A stretch of DNA of 64,000 nucleotides from Sorghum bicolor (Eukaryota; Streptophyta; Magnoliopsida; Poales; Poaceae), in contig NC_012878.2 of assembly GCF_000003195.3 (NCBI RefSeq), forward strand, positions 57,474,629 to 57,538,628, read 5' to 3'. Shown in pieces: positions 12,502 through 24,828 of the stretch. The number at the start of each line of letters is the position of its first letter. The stretch's first letter is position 1. The notes beneath the pieces are model-generated. The model made no database searches and had not been told where the DNA came from. It saw only the letters and a program-made list of their open reading frames with translations. Both the position numbers and the translations under genes were made by a program.

Positions 12502-13192
12502 TAATGCATAAATCATAAATCAGCTCATCAATCAAAGCCTGCCAGTGATATACATAGGGCATAGTAAATAAGAGCAAGGGCAAGATTTCCAATTGAACAC
12601 GACAAACAGAGACTCGATCGATCCGTCAATCGGCACACACAAGACACTCCTTCCTCGTCATCAACATGACCTTTTTGGTAGAAATGAAAGGAAGGAGCGG
12701 CCCTTCCCCTGTAATCTAGAGCCTGGACCACTACAGAGTGCCGGTAAATGACAATCGGCTGCTGGCAGCAATGGTTGAACAGACAAATGTTCATATAACA
12801 ATCATCAGCACTACTCAAAACTTACCCTCAGGTTCAGGTTCAGGTGCAGCCACAAGCTGGGGGAGGGGGACCATGCTCTCGCTCGGACTCTCGGACCGAA
12901 TGATCCATGAAGTACACACCAAAGACCGAATGCTGCCGAACACTTGGTTACAGAACTGAACAGAGCAGAGCAGACCTGTGCAGGGAAAGCCTAGAGATTC
13001 TTCCAATGCAATCATTCATGTCCAGGGAAAGCAGACCCGCCCTCGCCCGGTGTATATGTCACTAGTAGCCAGCTAGATGAGCCAGATGAGGATTTGAGGC
13101 TAAGATTTCTGTGTCCATGGATGGATGGATGTGTGGAGAGGAGAGGAGGGGAGGCGGGTTGGGATACAGGAGAGAGCTGATACTTCTAGGGA
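12502..13192. other. 3' flank of the KCS gene
   Basis: Probably contains the KCS 3' UTR (minus strand) next to the stop at 13193. A short GGTTCA direct repeat lies at about 12830-12845. No other gene is visible. Confidence 0.45.
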
Positions 13193-14755
13193 CTATTGCT
13201 GCGGCTTGTGCGTGGGGAAGCCGTCGACGAGCTCCACCGGGTAGCGGTCAATGCAGTCCTCCCAGGGGTTGTCGGGCGACGGCTTGACGTTGCGCAGGGC
13301 GTGCCACACGGCGCTGTTGCACTTGAACCCGCTGCCGAAGGCGATCTGCCAGATGCGGTGGCCGCGGCGGACGCGGCCTTTGGCCTCCATGTAGGCGAGC
13401 TCGTACCAGATGGAGCTGCTGGAGGTGTTGCCGAACCGGTGGAGCGTCATCCGGGACGCCTCCACGTGGGCGGGGCTCAGCTGCAGGTTCTTCTCCAGCT
13501 CGTCGATCACCGCGCGCCCGCCCGCGTGGATGCAGAAGTGCTCGAACGCCAGCTTGAAGTCCGGGATGTAGGGCTTCATCTTGGCGCTCAGCAGCTTCTT
13601 CGCCACCAGCGTCGCGAAGAAGAGCAGCTGCTCGCTGAAGGGCAGCACCAGCGGGCCCAGCGTCGTGATGTTAGTCTTGAGCGCGCCGCCCGCGATGGCC
13701 ATCAGGTCCTTGGACAGCGACACGCCGGTCTTGCCCTCGCCGTCCTGCTCCTGGTACACGCAGTTGAAAGCCTTGTCGTCCGCGCCCTTGTGCGTGCGCA
13801 CCACGTGCCTCAGCGAGTACTTGGCGCGCCGCCGGTCCGCGCCGCGGTTCGACAGCAGCACCGCCGAGCCGCCCACGCGGAACAGGCAGTTCGGGATCAG
13901 CATCGACTTGCGGTTCCCGAAGTACCAGTTCTGGGTGATGTTCTCCGTGCTCACCACCACGGCGTAGGTGCCGCGGTGCACCTGCAGCATGTCGCGGGCC
14001 AGGTCCACGGCGATCACGCCGGCGCTGCAACCCATGCCGCCGAGGTTGAAGCTGCGGATGTTCCCGCGGAGCTTGTACTTGTTCACGATCATGGCCGACA
14101 GCGACGGCGTGGGGTTGAAGAGGCTGCAGTTCACCACCAGCACCCCGACGTCCTTGGGCTTGACGCCGGTGGACTTGAAGAGGTTGTCGAGCGCGCCGAA
14201 CATGACGGTCTCGGCCTCGGCGCGGGCGTTGGCCATCGTGGGCTGCGGCGGGATCGCGTGCATGGCCTCGGGGACGTACGTCTCCTCGCTGAGCCCGGAA
14301 CGCTCCAGGATCTTGCGCTGGAACTCCAGCGCGTCCTCGGAGAAGCCGCACAGCTTGGAGTGGCGCATGAACTCCTCGAACCGCACCTGGAGGTGTGCGG
14401 GCGGCTTGTAGCAGGCGAAGTCGACCAGGTAGACGGGGCGGGGGCGGGTGAGCACGTACACGGTGGCGCCGAACACGAGCACGGCGGAGAGGACGAGCAC
14501 GGACACGAGGTTGTACTGGAGGTGGAGCCACAGCTGCCGCAAGTCGTCGGGGTCGGTGCGCCCGGCCTCGAGGAGGATCACGGCCATCAGCGGAAGCAGC
14601 ATCAGCGTCAGCAGGTGGGTGATGAGGTAGTGGTACCCCAGCTTGACGTACTTGAGGTTCACGCTCTGGAGGAAGTCCGGCAGCCGCCGGTGAGGCGGCG
14701 TCGCGGCGGCCGCGGCCGCGCTCGCCGCCGACGGTGGGGCGGCGCCTCCGTTCAT
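13193..14755 (-). CDS. 3-ketoacyl-CoA synthase (KCS11-like), single exon
   Basis: Condensing enzyme of the ER fatty acid elongase. It joins malonyl-CoA to a long-chain acyl-CoA for very-long-chain fatty acids used in waxes, suberin and sphingolipids. The product is 520 aa, normal for the family. Residues 25-42 ([20 protein letters not shown]) resemble the N-terminus of Arabidopsis KCS11, and two membrane segments lie at about 44-63 and 83-103. The FAE1/type III PKS-like domain carries the nucleophile Cys243 in [10 protein letters not shown], His410 in [10 protein letters not shown] and Asn443 in [26 protein letters not shown] (about 103-119) and [11 protein letters not shown] near the C-terminus are also typical. 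I chose ATG 14755 because homology begins soon after it. The frame stays open 133 codons further upstream (to 15154), but that part is low-complexity and resembles a GC-rich leader. Confidence 0.96.
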   Translation of the reverse strand: MNGGAAPPSAASAAAAAATPPHRRLPDFLQSVNLKYVKLGYHYLITHLLTLMLLPLMAVILLEAGRTDPDDLRQLWLHLQYNLVSVLVLSAVLVFGATVYVLTRPRPVYLVDFACYKPPAHLQVRFEEFMRHSKLCGFSEDALEFQRKILERSGLSEETYVPEAMHAIPPQPTMANARAEAETVMFGALDNLFKSTGVKPKDVGVLVVNCSLFNPTPSLSAMIVNKYKLRGNIRSFNLGGMGCSAGVIAVDLARDMLQVHRGTYAVVVSTENITQNWYFGNRKSMLIPNCLFRVGGSAVLLSNRGADRRRAKYSLRHVVRTHKGADDKAFNCVYQEQDGEGKTGVSLSKDLMAIAGGALKTNITTLGPLVLPFSEQLLFFATLVAKKLLSAKMKPYIPDFKLAFEHFCIHAGGRAVIDELEKNLQLSPAHVEASRMTLHRFGNTSSSSIWYELAYMEAKGRVRRGHRIWQIAFGSGFKCNSAVWHALRNVKPSPDNPWEDCIDRYPVELVDGFPTHKPQQ

Positions 14756-16379
14756 CGTTCCTCGGCCCGTCCGCCTAGATCTGGAAGCGGAGTGCGAGTC
14801 AAAGACGCGGTGTGCGTGGACTGGCTGAATGGATCCTTCCCGTTGGTGGAAGGAGGCGTTGCTGGTCTCGTGGTCGCTGTAATCGTGGGGTGGAGATAGT
14901 TGCGCGGCGGCCGGGAGGAGCTGGCGGAGGACGCAAGGTGGGGGTGCGGGGAATGGGCGTGGCCGCCGGAGACGGGAGCGAATCCGGCGGCGGCGGCGTA
15001 GGACGGAAGCGGGGACGGGTTGTTGCGGAGAGGGAGAGGGAGAGGGGATAAATAATGCCAAGGGGTGCGCGACGAGGAGGGGGTTTTGGCTCTTGTGCTC
15101 CGTTTCTTCTTGGGATTTTGCAGAGGCACCCTCCGATAATCCTGGATTTTTCACTCCAAGGTGAGTGAACTTCTATGGACATCTTTACAAATTTTGTGAC
15201 AAAGTAAGGCCGTAAAATATTTCAACTTACAATCTTCCAAAAAATATTTATTTCAGCTTGGAGTGGTGAGAAAGATTTTGCATCCTCAACTGATGTGTTC
15301 TATCCTATTCGAATGACGATTTGATTTTTTTAAAAAACATAAACTACATATAGTCATTAGAATGATGACATTTTCTAAAAAAAACAATACTATTGAATTA
15401 TCAAATCACAAAGTGTATGGTTCCAGCCTAATGGATCATTGGTTGCTCAAAATCTCTATTGGTAGGTTATCTTGCTTGTCTTCACACATAGCTCTTCTGC
15501 TAAGCTCACTAGGTTGTTACTTCGTGCCTTACCTTGCCAACCCATTTTGGAAGTTACAAGGGAGAGAGGGGGGGAGCGGGACCTAGACAACCTCAACTTC
15601 GTCATTGTAATCTCAGTTTCCTATTAGATAGTGCGCGGAGGACTTAGTTGTTACTGCACGAGATGTGAGAAAAACAAGAAAATGTAAAGGAAGGGTTCTA
15701 GTAGGGTATTGACTGGATAGTTCACGCCAACCTGGCATAACCAATTCATTATGTCATGTTAGGCTATCTCTAACGCACCCGCATGTTGATTTGCCCCAGA
15801 TTCCACACATGCGCTCATGTGTCATGTTACATACTCCGTATTTGGTAGCTTCGCAGACCGTCGTAGAATTTTGCAAAAGCAACTCTAGTTTAACTGGCAA
15901 TTTGTACAAGAATCTTGTGAGGAGCGTACTGTACGAATGAAGAGGCCGTTTGCGAGGCCAAAGATAGCATAAGAAAGATAAAAAAAGTAGCTGCATGACT
16001 TAATTTAGGTGAAAGCTGTCATGTAATTTGAGCCTTTTCATCACTCGGTTTTTTTTCTACCCAATCCAAGAACTTAACTTTAGGTACAAAGGGGCTCTTA
16101 GTTTCACTTTGTTTTCAATGCATTGGCAGCCATACGTGCTTCGTCTCCTATGCCACGCTCATCATTTTCACTGATGATGTTATGCTAGCTTATTAAATGG
16201 GAGAGTGAATCTCCCACGGGAAAACGAATTTGTTCACTAACTACTTTTGTCGGAGCCCACTAGGTAAAACTTTTTTTACACCACCAACACCAATCCGTTT
16301 GTAGCCAATTCTCATTCTCACTTCCGAAAACGAAGAAAAGGTACAAGGAGCACTCGCAAAAGCTTTTTACCTTACCTGT
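14756..16379. other. KCS promoter/leader and intergenic DNA
   Basis: 14756-15150 is GC-rich with CT-rich leader sequence on the minus strand and a TATTTAT-like motif near 15048. From 15160 it is AT-rich. A half MITE end (TTAGGCTATCTCTAACG) occurs near 15766. No gene is seen. Confidence 0.4.
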
Positions 16380-17320
16380 GCATGCTCGGAAAAGCGGGAG
16401 ACAGGGACGGGTTGCCAAACAGAAATCCGTTGTTTCATCGGGACGCGACCGGAAAAGAAAGCCTGGGCCGGCCCTGCAAGGAAAGCGAAAAAGATTCTCG
16501 ACTCAGGGTCAGAGACAGGGAGTCCGGCATCCGGTTCCGCGCCCAGCCTGGCCCTCGTGCTCGTGCGTGCGTGCCCGCCCGCCCGCCGGTCAGCACGAGG
16601 CACAGCCGCACACCCACCCGGCGTCCAGGCCACCAGTCACCAGTTCACGGCCGGTCCGCCGCCGCCGCCTCCGCTGGGCTCCGTACGGACCGCAGAGGCA
16701 GAGCCGCCGGGGTCCACGTCTCGGTGAGTGACGCTGGCACGCGGGCCCCGGACCAGGAGGGTTTCTGGCTTTCTGCCCACCTGTCTGTGCTGGTGTTGTT
16801 CTGTCGCGGCGACCGCGAGGCGTGCGTGGGTGGGTGTGGGATCGGGGGGCTGGCGGGGGGGCGGTCCCGGTCCAGCCAGCGAAACGTGGGAGCGGGTGCC
16901 GCCAAAGTGACGGTGACGGCGCGCGACGACAACGAGGGCGAGCGAGGACGAATGGACCGCGGACGGGACCCCCCGCCGGGTCCGGCGTCCCCCTGGGCTG
17001 TTGGTCGGGTCCCTGGCCGCTGGACGCTGCCGGGAGCGCCACGGGGATCACGGCGAGTGGCGACAACCGGACCGCCGCCCCGCCGGGCGCCGGGCGGAGG
17101 AGAAACGAGGCCCGAATTGTTTTGCTTGGTCGACCGGGGGCGGCGAAGGTGCGTCGCCGTCGCGTCGCGTCCCGTGTGCCATGGCTTTCCGCGAACATCC
17201 GTTTGGTTCCTTCTCTCCTCCCACCGGTTCGTTCAGGCCGCCGCCCGGCCGCCCCGCGCGCCCCCACGTGCGCCACGTGTCTCGCCGTTGGTTGGACTGC
17301 CTGTTTGCGCCGGCAATTAG
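16380..17320. other. GC-rich island of unknown nature
   Basis: About 940 bp of strongly GC-rich sequence between AT-rich flanks, open in several frames on both strands; the longest frame is 312 codons on + from 16382. The translations are Arg/Pro/Gly-rich with no family motif. The open frames follow from GC content, so I do not call a gene. It could be a captured gene fragment, a non-coding RNA exon or a CpG-rich relic. Confidence 0.35.
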
Positions 17321-17454
17321 GTACGCCTTTTTTTTACGTCGGCTGTTTGTATATCAAAAACAAAAACAATAATGATGGGGAACATGCACTGTCAGGAATG
17401 AGAAATGAAAAGAAATGGTTGGGGAGATTTTTTTTCCCCACTCTATCTCAACTT

Positions 17455-17645
17455 TTTATTTTGAGATCGTGCAAGGCACGTATTTCATTAAACAAAAAGC
17501 AAGAGAGGCAACAAGGCGAACAACGCCAGCTGTGGTCAGCCAAAGCTAACCAAGAGCCCACCGAAACCAAACACAAACACAGCAGAGGAAAAAAAAACAC
17601 AACCACAAGAAGGAAAAATAAAAAGAGCACTAGAGTTTAGCCACT
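17455..17645 (-). mobile_element. Probable LINE 3' tail fragment
   Basis: On the minus strand the segment is T/G-rich (GTTTGTGTTTGGTTTCGGTGG) and ends with TTTAATGAAATACGTGCCTTGCA. This resembles the 3' ends of grass non-LTR elements and the tail of the LINE at 52450-53150. No coding part remains. Confidence 0.4.
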
Positions 17646-19807
17646 CCCTAACCATTTCTATCTCAACTAAGTATATGCATGTATGAAGTCGCGTAATACA
17701 CGTATTAAGTGATCGGGAATAACATTCACATGTGTGTGTGTGTGTTCCTTTGAATGTACATTCACATGTGTGTTAACACGGCGTATAATTGATGATTAAT
17801 ACAAGGACATGTTTCCGTTAGGCATTATTATCCCGCATATAGGTTGAAAACAATATGGAAACGGGATACCAGAAAAACAAATAGAAAAGCCATCTCTAGA
17901 ATACAAGAACGGACGTGCCCGGACATAAATGATGCATACATCTTTTATGATTTCGAGAGAGAGAGAAAAAAAAAGGGGATTTATTCTGTCGGTTTCCATC
18001 CCGGGTTGCTGTCAGTCAGTCGCGTTCTATCATTCTCTCCATCTCTCGTGGCTGATGGAGGATCCGATCATTTTCAGATAACAGCAGGGACCATGATGAT
18101 CGAGGGCGCGAGAGAAACTGCTGGTTCTCATGCACATACCAGAACACAACAGTCGTCGTCGCGGCCAGCTAGCCCGGCACGTCCGGTTCGAAGTGGACAG
18201 GACTGGGACTGGGAGGATCGTTCCGTCCCGTTCTGTTCCGGCCAGGCCGCCCGCGGACGGCCGGCGTCTGCGGTTTGGAGGTTTCGCACTCGGAGCTGAA
18301 AAAGTTTGGCCCGGTTCATGGACAGGCTATGTGGATTTGGTAGGGGCCGGGAGACCTGGCACCGGCAGCAGGAAACCACGGCACTGCACGGCCGGGCGCC
18401 CACCGCTCCCGCACGTACCGGAGAATTACGCGCGCGCTCTGCCGTCCCGTCCGGCGCCCGGCGTCCGTCCGGTCTAAACCGGCCACGTCTGCCTCCTGAA
18501 TCTCTTTCTTTTTTTTTTCTTTTTTGAAATAAGGCCTCTAAAATCTAGAAGAATGCAAAAGGCAAATCTGACTCCGCCGCCTCTCAGTGACCGACCTGAC
18601 TAAACCTGTTTGCTTGGCCGAAAATATTATTAGCTGATTTTTTTTTAAAAAAAATACACTATTGCATAATTGTTAAATTTGATAGATAAATGTAAATTCT
18701 GCTAGTGTTAAGTATGAATACTGTAGAGACAAGAGACGGCCAGGCCACCCGCTCATGTGGAGCAGCCAGCCGTTGACTATCTTGTACTATTGTTGTAAAC
18801 AATCTCGTCGCGGGTTAAAAGCACGGTCCAAAACACGGCTTGATCTTAATTGTATCCGTATCAGCCCGAAGCACACGTAGCGGGTCGTGCCTGGGCCGAC
18901 TCCTCGGCCCGCCGGGCGGCACAACCCGACTCGCTTTTAACAACAGGCACGGTGTCAGTCCAGTATTAGAAAACTTGTGAAACTTAAAGTATCAAGTTTT
19001 ATGACTTGTGAAACTCGTGACTTTTAGCATATGAAATATGATCTAAGTATATTGTTATGTGATTTGTGAAGTATCAATGTTTGTGACTTAAATGTGATTT
19101 ACTTATGCGTTGTTGAATTCTCTATTAAATTTGATGTTTTTTATATAGCAGGACATGGACCAATCCGAAGAACTATTGGGCCTCGTGCTTTTCGGGCCGG
19201 CTTGGCCCGAAAATCGGCTCATGTGCCATGCCTAAGGCGTTAGACAGACACGATGGCTTGTGAAGGCCCAGCCCGATGGCATGCGGGTCATACGGACCCG
19301 TGTCCTATCGGGCTGTGCCTAGCACGAGCCCATATCGAGCGAGCCCGTTGCTCAACTTTACTGGAATATGGAGCTGCTCGCGCGAGTACTCACGAGCTGC
19401 GCGTGCAAGGAAAAGTTTGCAGGTTTTCTACTGCTACTACCACTGCGGCACAGGCACAAGACGCAGGCCGGGGTACGAGAGTGGAGTACGTAGTAGTAGC
19501 ACGTGATAGTTCACAGGCCGGCGGTGACCAGAGTTGTGGCGCCGATCGAACGTGGCGGAATTCTCTAGCCAAGCTACTGCTTCCACCTTGAAACTGGACA
19601 GCAGCCGCAGGCAGCGTTCGGTCACGCAGGACGATTCCGTCACAGATGACGACACCATCGGCGGCTGCACGAGAAACTGAAGTGAAATAATCGGTTGCGT
19701 CTTCTCTTCTCTTTGCTTGCTTGCTTGCTTCGTCGTCCTCGGTCATGTCCATGCACGGTCACAGCTGTGTTTACTTTCTTCGGTTCAAGCCATGACAGCC
19801 AAATATA
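17646..19807. other. Gene-poor, including a GGGCC-rich repeat at about 18860-19350
   Basis: 18090-18480 is GC-rich without motifs. 18860-19350 has GGGCCG/CGGGCC-rich ends (GGGTCGTGCCTGGGCCGAC; TCGGGCTGTGCCTAGCACGAG) around an AT-rich core with repeated CTTGTGAAACT motifs, the look of a non-autonomous DNA transposon. No gene is supported. Confidence 0.35.
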
Positions 19808-20041
19808 GGTCTTCCTAAAAATTTTGTAAAATTTTTCAGATTTACCGTCATATCGAATCTTTAGACGTATGCATGGAGTATTAAATATAAATGAAAATAA
19901 AAACTAATTGCACAGTTTGGCTGGAATTGACGAGACAAATCTTTTAAGCCTAGTTAGTCCATAATTAGACAAAATTTGTCAAATACAAACGAAAGTGCTA
20001 CTATTTCTATTTTGCAAAATTTTTTGAAAGTAAACAAGGCC
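19808..20041. mobile_element. MITE of the GGCCTTGTTTAG family, degraded left end
   Basis: The right end GTAAACAAGGCC is intact. The left end has lost about eight bases of the inverted repeat (GGTCTTCCTAAAAATTTTG). The flanks ATA/ATG are an imperfect 3-bp duplication. The interior CGAATCTTTAGACGTATGCA and GACGAGACAAATCTTTTAAG match the other copies. Confidence 0.7.
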
Positions 20042-20362
20042 ATGATCGAACAACTTGGATGCACCATCGCTTTCGTTTGATTGTCAGGTAAGCTAGGCTG
20101 GATCAGAGAGGAGGAGTAGGAAGAACTTGGAATAGTTTATAGTTGTGAGTACGGTAATACGTATTAATGCAAAGGTCAGATAAGATAACAATAAAGATAG
20201 CTGTAGTGGCAGGATTAGTGATAGCACAGCACGACTACCGGCCGGTTGTATGGGACGTACGGTCTGTGTCCGCTGCACTGCTCTTCAGTCTTCTGCTAGC
20301 TGGAAACTGATCTGTGAATGTGAGAGGTTAATCATACGGCCGGTGGCACATCAGCTACCTTA

Positions 20363-20708
20363 GGCCCTGTTTAGTTCCCCACCCAAAAATTTTTCATCCA
20401 TCACATCGAATCTTTCGACACATGCATAGAACATTAAATGTAGATAAAAAAAAATAAACTAATTACACAGTTTGGTTGAAAATCACGAGACGAATCTTTT
20501 AAGCCTAGTTACTCCATGATTAGCCTTAAGTGCTACAGTAATCCACATGTGCTAATGACAGATTAATTATGCTTAATAGATTTGTCTTGCAGTTTCCTGA
20601 CGAGCTATGTAATTTGTTTTTTTATTAGTTTCTAAAAATCTCTCCCGACATCCTTCCGACATATCCGATGTGACATCAAAAAATTTTCATCTCCAATCTA
20701 AACAGGCC
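20363..20708. mobile_element. MITE, 346 bp, GGCCCTGTTTAG ends (long subfamily)
   Basis: The ends are GGCCCTGTTTAGTTCCCCA and ATCTAAACAGGCC. It is the same long subfamily as 7701-8044 in the opposite orientation, sharing AGTGCTACAGTAATCCACATG and CATGATTAGCCTTAAG. No matching flank duplication was found. Confidence 0.75.
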
Positions 20709-23700
20709 CATATTAATCGTAACAGGAAGACACCGCTAGTGAAGCGTTTTGGAGCATGTTCGTCAGATCGCCATCCAGTAGTCTTAATCATGCAAGCTCA
20801 TCCTTAAAAACGTTGGTCGATCTTGCATTTCAAATGATCTGTCACGTCAGTTTGGGACCAGTGGTGGTTACGCTGCAGTGTGATATACTCGGTGCCTTCT
20901 TCTTTTTTCTTTAAAAAAGAGCGAATTGTGACATAGATGAAATTTATACCGCGAAGACTTTCGGAAAAAATAAAATGAAAAATGCACATTTGGATTGTAT
21001 TATTTGTACTCTCTCCATTTCAAATTATAAAATATTTTGGATTTTCTAGATATACACTATGTTTAGATACATAGTATGACTAGTAGAGAAAATATATGAA
21101 ATACAGATAGTACCGTAATTCCTTAGATATACTGTCATGCCCGTGATCTACCTCCTTCTCAATAAGGAATGTAATGTTGTCCTCAGTCAAATAATTTTAA
21201 GTTCGATCAAGTTTATAAAACACAGTACTTACTATATTAAGTAAACATAATTGTAATTATATGGAATACATTTTTCATATTTGGTATCATAAATATTTAT
21301 ATTTATTTTCTATTAATTTGATCAAACTTAAGATAATTTAACTTAAGACAAAAGTACAATAACATGCATTTTCTTAGGGACAAAGAATATTATCTTAATC
21401 CATTTCCAATAAAAAAAAACAGTTTTAGTAAATCTACACAATTAAATCCTTTTTAATGACTAATTATAAGCTAACTAGATTTGTGATGTTATTGTATCTT
21501 CATGTAACGGCCAATACTGTAAGTCGATCAGTAATTTCGGTTTTGGAGTTATATGATTCATTAATATTTTCCTTAATTTTTTAATCCGGAGAACCTTTTT
21601 CTAAAAGAAGCTATGTTTAATGTTGCGTCTTATAATAAACTAGGAAAAGGTCTCCGGATCTGCGCTGCATTATTTGCAAGTTTGGTGTTGGAAAGTTTGT
21701 TGGTTATACTATGGTGATCCTGGAATTGCCCGGCTAGCCACCGGCATCAGGCATCCACGCATGTGCTCAAAAGGTCGTCGAGGCTTTCTTATCGGAGACA
21801 ATGCCATGCCTCATCGATCTTGCAATATAATGGCACCTCATCTTGTGAGATAAAGTAAACAACCTTCCCTGAGATGCAACTACTTGTGCCTTGTAACATG
21901 AGCTGTTCCTCATCATCCTCTCAAATATTTTTCTTACAAATGGCATGATTGGAAAGAGGAGATCGATCTCCTTCAGTTTGTTCACATGTATTCACTTAAC
22001 CTCCAAATGGAGACTTTAACAACAGCAATAGAGGATTGCTTAAACAAACGATCAGTAGCTTCTCTATGTCAATCCTAGCTCTACTATTTTTTTTATATAT
22101 AAAAACTGAGAAGTATCTCTAGTGATATACTAGTAGTAAAGTCGCTGTACCCCGCACAAGCTTCAGATTCAAGTTTCAAACATCTGAGAAGCCTGCACAC
22201 GTCAGAAGCTAGAATTTGTGATACTGTACCATACTCTGCAAACGCACTGTGCTGTCAAATCATTAGAGAATTGGGCTCTCACGCTTAATTTGCAAATCTG
22301 TTTTTTTCCCCTTGGGATGACGGGATCCAATTGGCGAATTGCGGAAGTTGCTTGGGAATCGATGCCGAAACGGACGTCTCACCGAAACCTTCTATAAGCA
22401 CACGGCAAATCAGCGTTCGTGTGAGGTAGAAAGCGATCCGTTAAGCATGCTGGTTCGTGAATTCGTTGAATCTTCAACAAGATGGACCAACGATTCAGGT
22501 GATCCGGATAAAAAAAGGCTCACCTACTCCGGTTTCTACGATATCTTCTCCTGTTTTTTCCCTAATGGGAGAGGATGAGGATCGGAAGTTTTATCTTGTC
22601 TGATTAGACAGATCGTTAAACAAGCTCATCTTCTTCAAATCACGCAACTCGAAGACATGAACAATCAATTAAACAAACAAAAAAAAAAATCAAATGCATG
22701 TTTTGACAGAGTATTCAGGGAGCATGCATGAAGGTCAAATATGCAATTGCGACCTAGTACGTGTCACTGGCTTGCTGACTATTCACTTTGACAAAATGCA
22801 CTGCTTATTTTCCTATTACGTACTTACTTCTCTTAGGAGAAATGTCGACACCGTACCCTTATGTTTTGTCTGTTGTGTTTCTGAAAGGCCAATTTGATCG
22901 ACCTTGTGTCACCGTCGGCATCACGTCAGGTATTTTGTTCTTAACCGTGTTTAGCTTTATGCGCCGACTAGATTATCTGATGGTTTTCACTCTCAGTTGT
23001 TTCCTCCCAAACGGATCACCAACTAACCAGCCCGTAGCTGCAGGCCTGTACCAGTTAGTTGATGGATTGACGTTAACATCTCAGCAGAATATTATTCTTT
23101 TAGATAATCTCACTGGATTATTACTACAAAATAGCATTACAGGGACAGCTGCTAGTGCTAGGCGAGGAGATGCCGGGTCTCACTCTCACCCATGCTTTCA
23201 AGTTGCAAGCAGCCATTAACCTGGGATGGGATCCTTGATGTGCTGTTTCTGCCCATGGAGATGGAGGAAGACGAGCAAACAGCAGGAAATAAGTGCGGAG
23301 CGGAGCTTCAAGGACAGCAGTACAGTAACCCGAATTCTACCCCGTGTCGTCCGTCAGTGCGTGTACTAGTGGCTACGCTTGGAATTTAGCTAGGCGGCCA
23401 TGGCGCCCGGCAGCGGTCTGGAGAGCACTTGGCGAAGGCAAACGATTCCTGACGCCACTATGCAACTGGTCATTACTCCTTGCAGCTGGTGCCAAGCAAG
23501 CGATCTGGTTCCTTTCTTGGATTCGTCGTTCGTGGGAGCAAACGAAGTCTCACGACGGATTCTCCGACGCGATGTGGAGGAGGCCAGGAGGCCAGGGGAA
23601 AAGCCGAAAAGGGTGACATGGCCTGGACAGACTGTTTCTTTTCTCCTCATCAATCAGAAGCTATCAGCAGATTCTTCAGTTACAGAAAAGGTGTGATCAT

Positions 23701-24589
23701 GTCATGTGGCCCAAACCATGTTTGTGATCGGCCCAAAAAGGAAGATGGTCCATGACAGAATATCAACCAGGCCAGCAAAAACTCACTGAAGCAGGCGGTC
23801 CACAGCTACACCCTACAGGATGTGACCATGTTACTCAAAGTCTCAAACCCTGTTTGGGATTTCACTCTGTCAGTAATCGATTGACAAACCGTATTAGTTA
23901 AAACATACCCCCTCAAATCACCGGGAGGAATATAGAAACCGTATTAATTAAAACACGTCAATGATTGCATTGAAGGGGAACGGCCATTTATCAATGTAAT
24001 TTTCGGGCGGTCCTCGTATTGTGTTGATGTCATCCTCTATTAAAATAAATAAGGTTTCCTTTGAACATAATTTGTAAGTTTGGATATAAATTCAAGAAAA
24101 AGTATCATATAGAAATTTACTAATAGAAAAGTATTTATATAACACTTTTTTATTTCAAAGAATTTTTTAGACACGTGTGTGCCGCACGTTTATGTTTACT
24201 AGTACATCAATAAGTCAATAAATAGATAAAAATAGTTCTTGCCCAACAAACATTCAATTAGAGAAGGCAGTAAGAACCTCAAGTTCTAATGAAAAGCTAC
24301 GCATTCCGTGTCTTTGAAACATTCTTCACCAATGAACCAAGGAAAAAAAAAACAAAAAATGTATGGCTAGCTAGCAGGTACAAATAGGCATTTTTCATAT
24401 TATTACAGGATGTTCAATATACATGAAACTTGCAGGTAGTATTTCTAAGCAGCTAAAAATTTTGTACAATAATCAGAGTACAAATTTTCTTTACTGCATT
24501 CCGTGTCTGGCCTGTTTGTAAAGCACACAAAAGGTGGAGGCTCCTAATATAGAACTGTTAAAATAAAATTAAAGATACTACCGTCAAAT
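20709..24589. other. Long intergenic stretch, no supported gene
   Basis: Mostly AT-rich. About 21008-21370 holds fragments of Stowaway-type elements (CTCTCCATTTCAAATTATAAAATATTTTGG; ATCAAACTTAAGATAATTTAACTTAAG). 22300-23760 is more balanced in composition and has ORFs up to 143 codons, but none has a recognised motif or splice model. I see no RNA gene. Confidence 0.4.
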
Positions 24590-24828
24590 CTAGAGATGGA
24601 GGCCATGCACTCGGCCTTGTCCTCCGCAGTCCGTTGACATAGCCACGGGCTTGAGCTCATTGTTGCAGAACTGCAGGTGTCGCCAGCCTTCTTGCAAACC
24701 TTCCTCATGACGAGCTCAGGCGTGAGTTTGAAGATCTAGAGCACGCACTGGTTCGCGTTCCTGGTTTCTTCGATGCTCACCTGGTACTCCTTGGTGCACG
24801 CCGTGAAGCTGACATGCCTAGCGATTTA

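Noticed and set aside
13196..14899. 567-codon open frame on the plus strand
   Set aside because: It is the antisense shadow of the KCS coding sequence. The translation is His/Val/Glu/Leu-rich without motifs, while the minus strand encodes a complete enzyme.
16382..17320. 312-codon frame as a gene
   Set aside because: There is no motif, no splice model and no codon-bias signal beyond GC content, and several frames are equally open. Kept as an unexplained island only.
22339..23755. Cluster of ORFs of 65-143 codons in the 22.3-23.8 kb region
   Set aside because: None has a recognisable domain, the frames overlap on both strands, and no exon chain joins them in frame.
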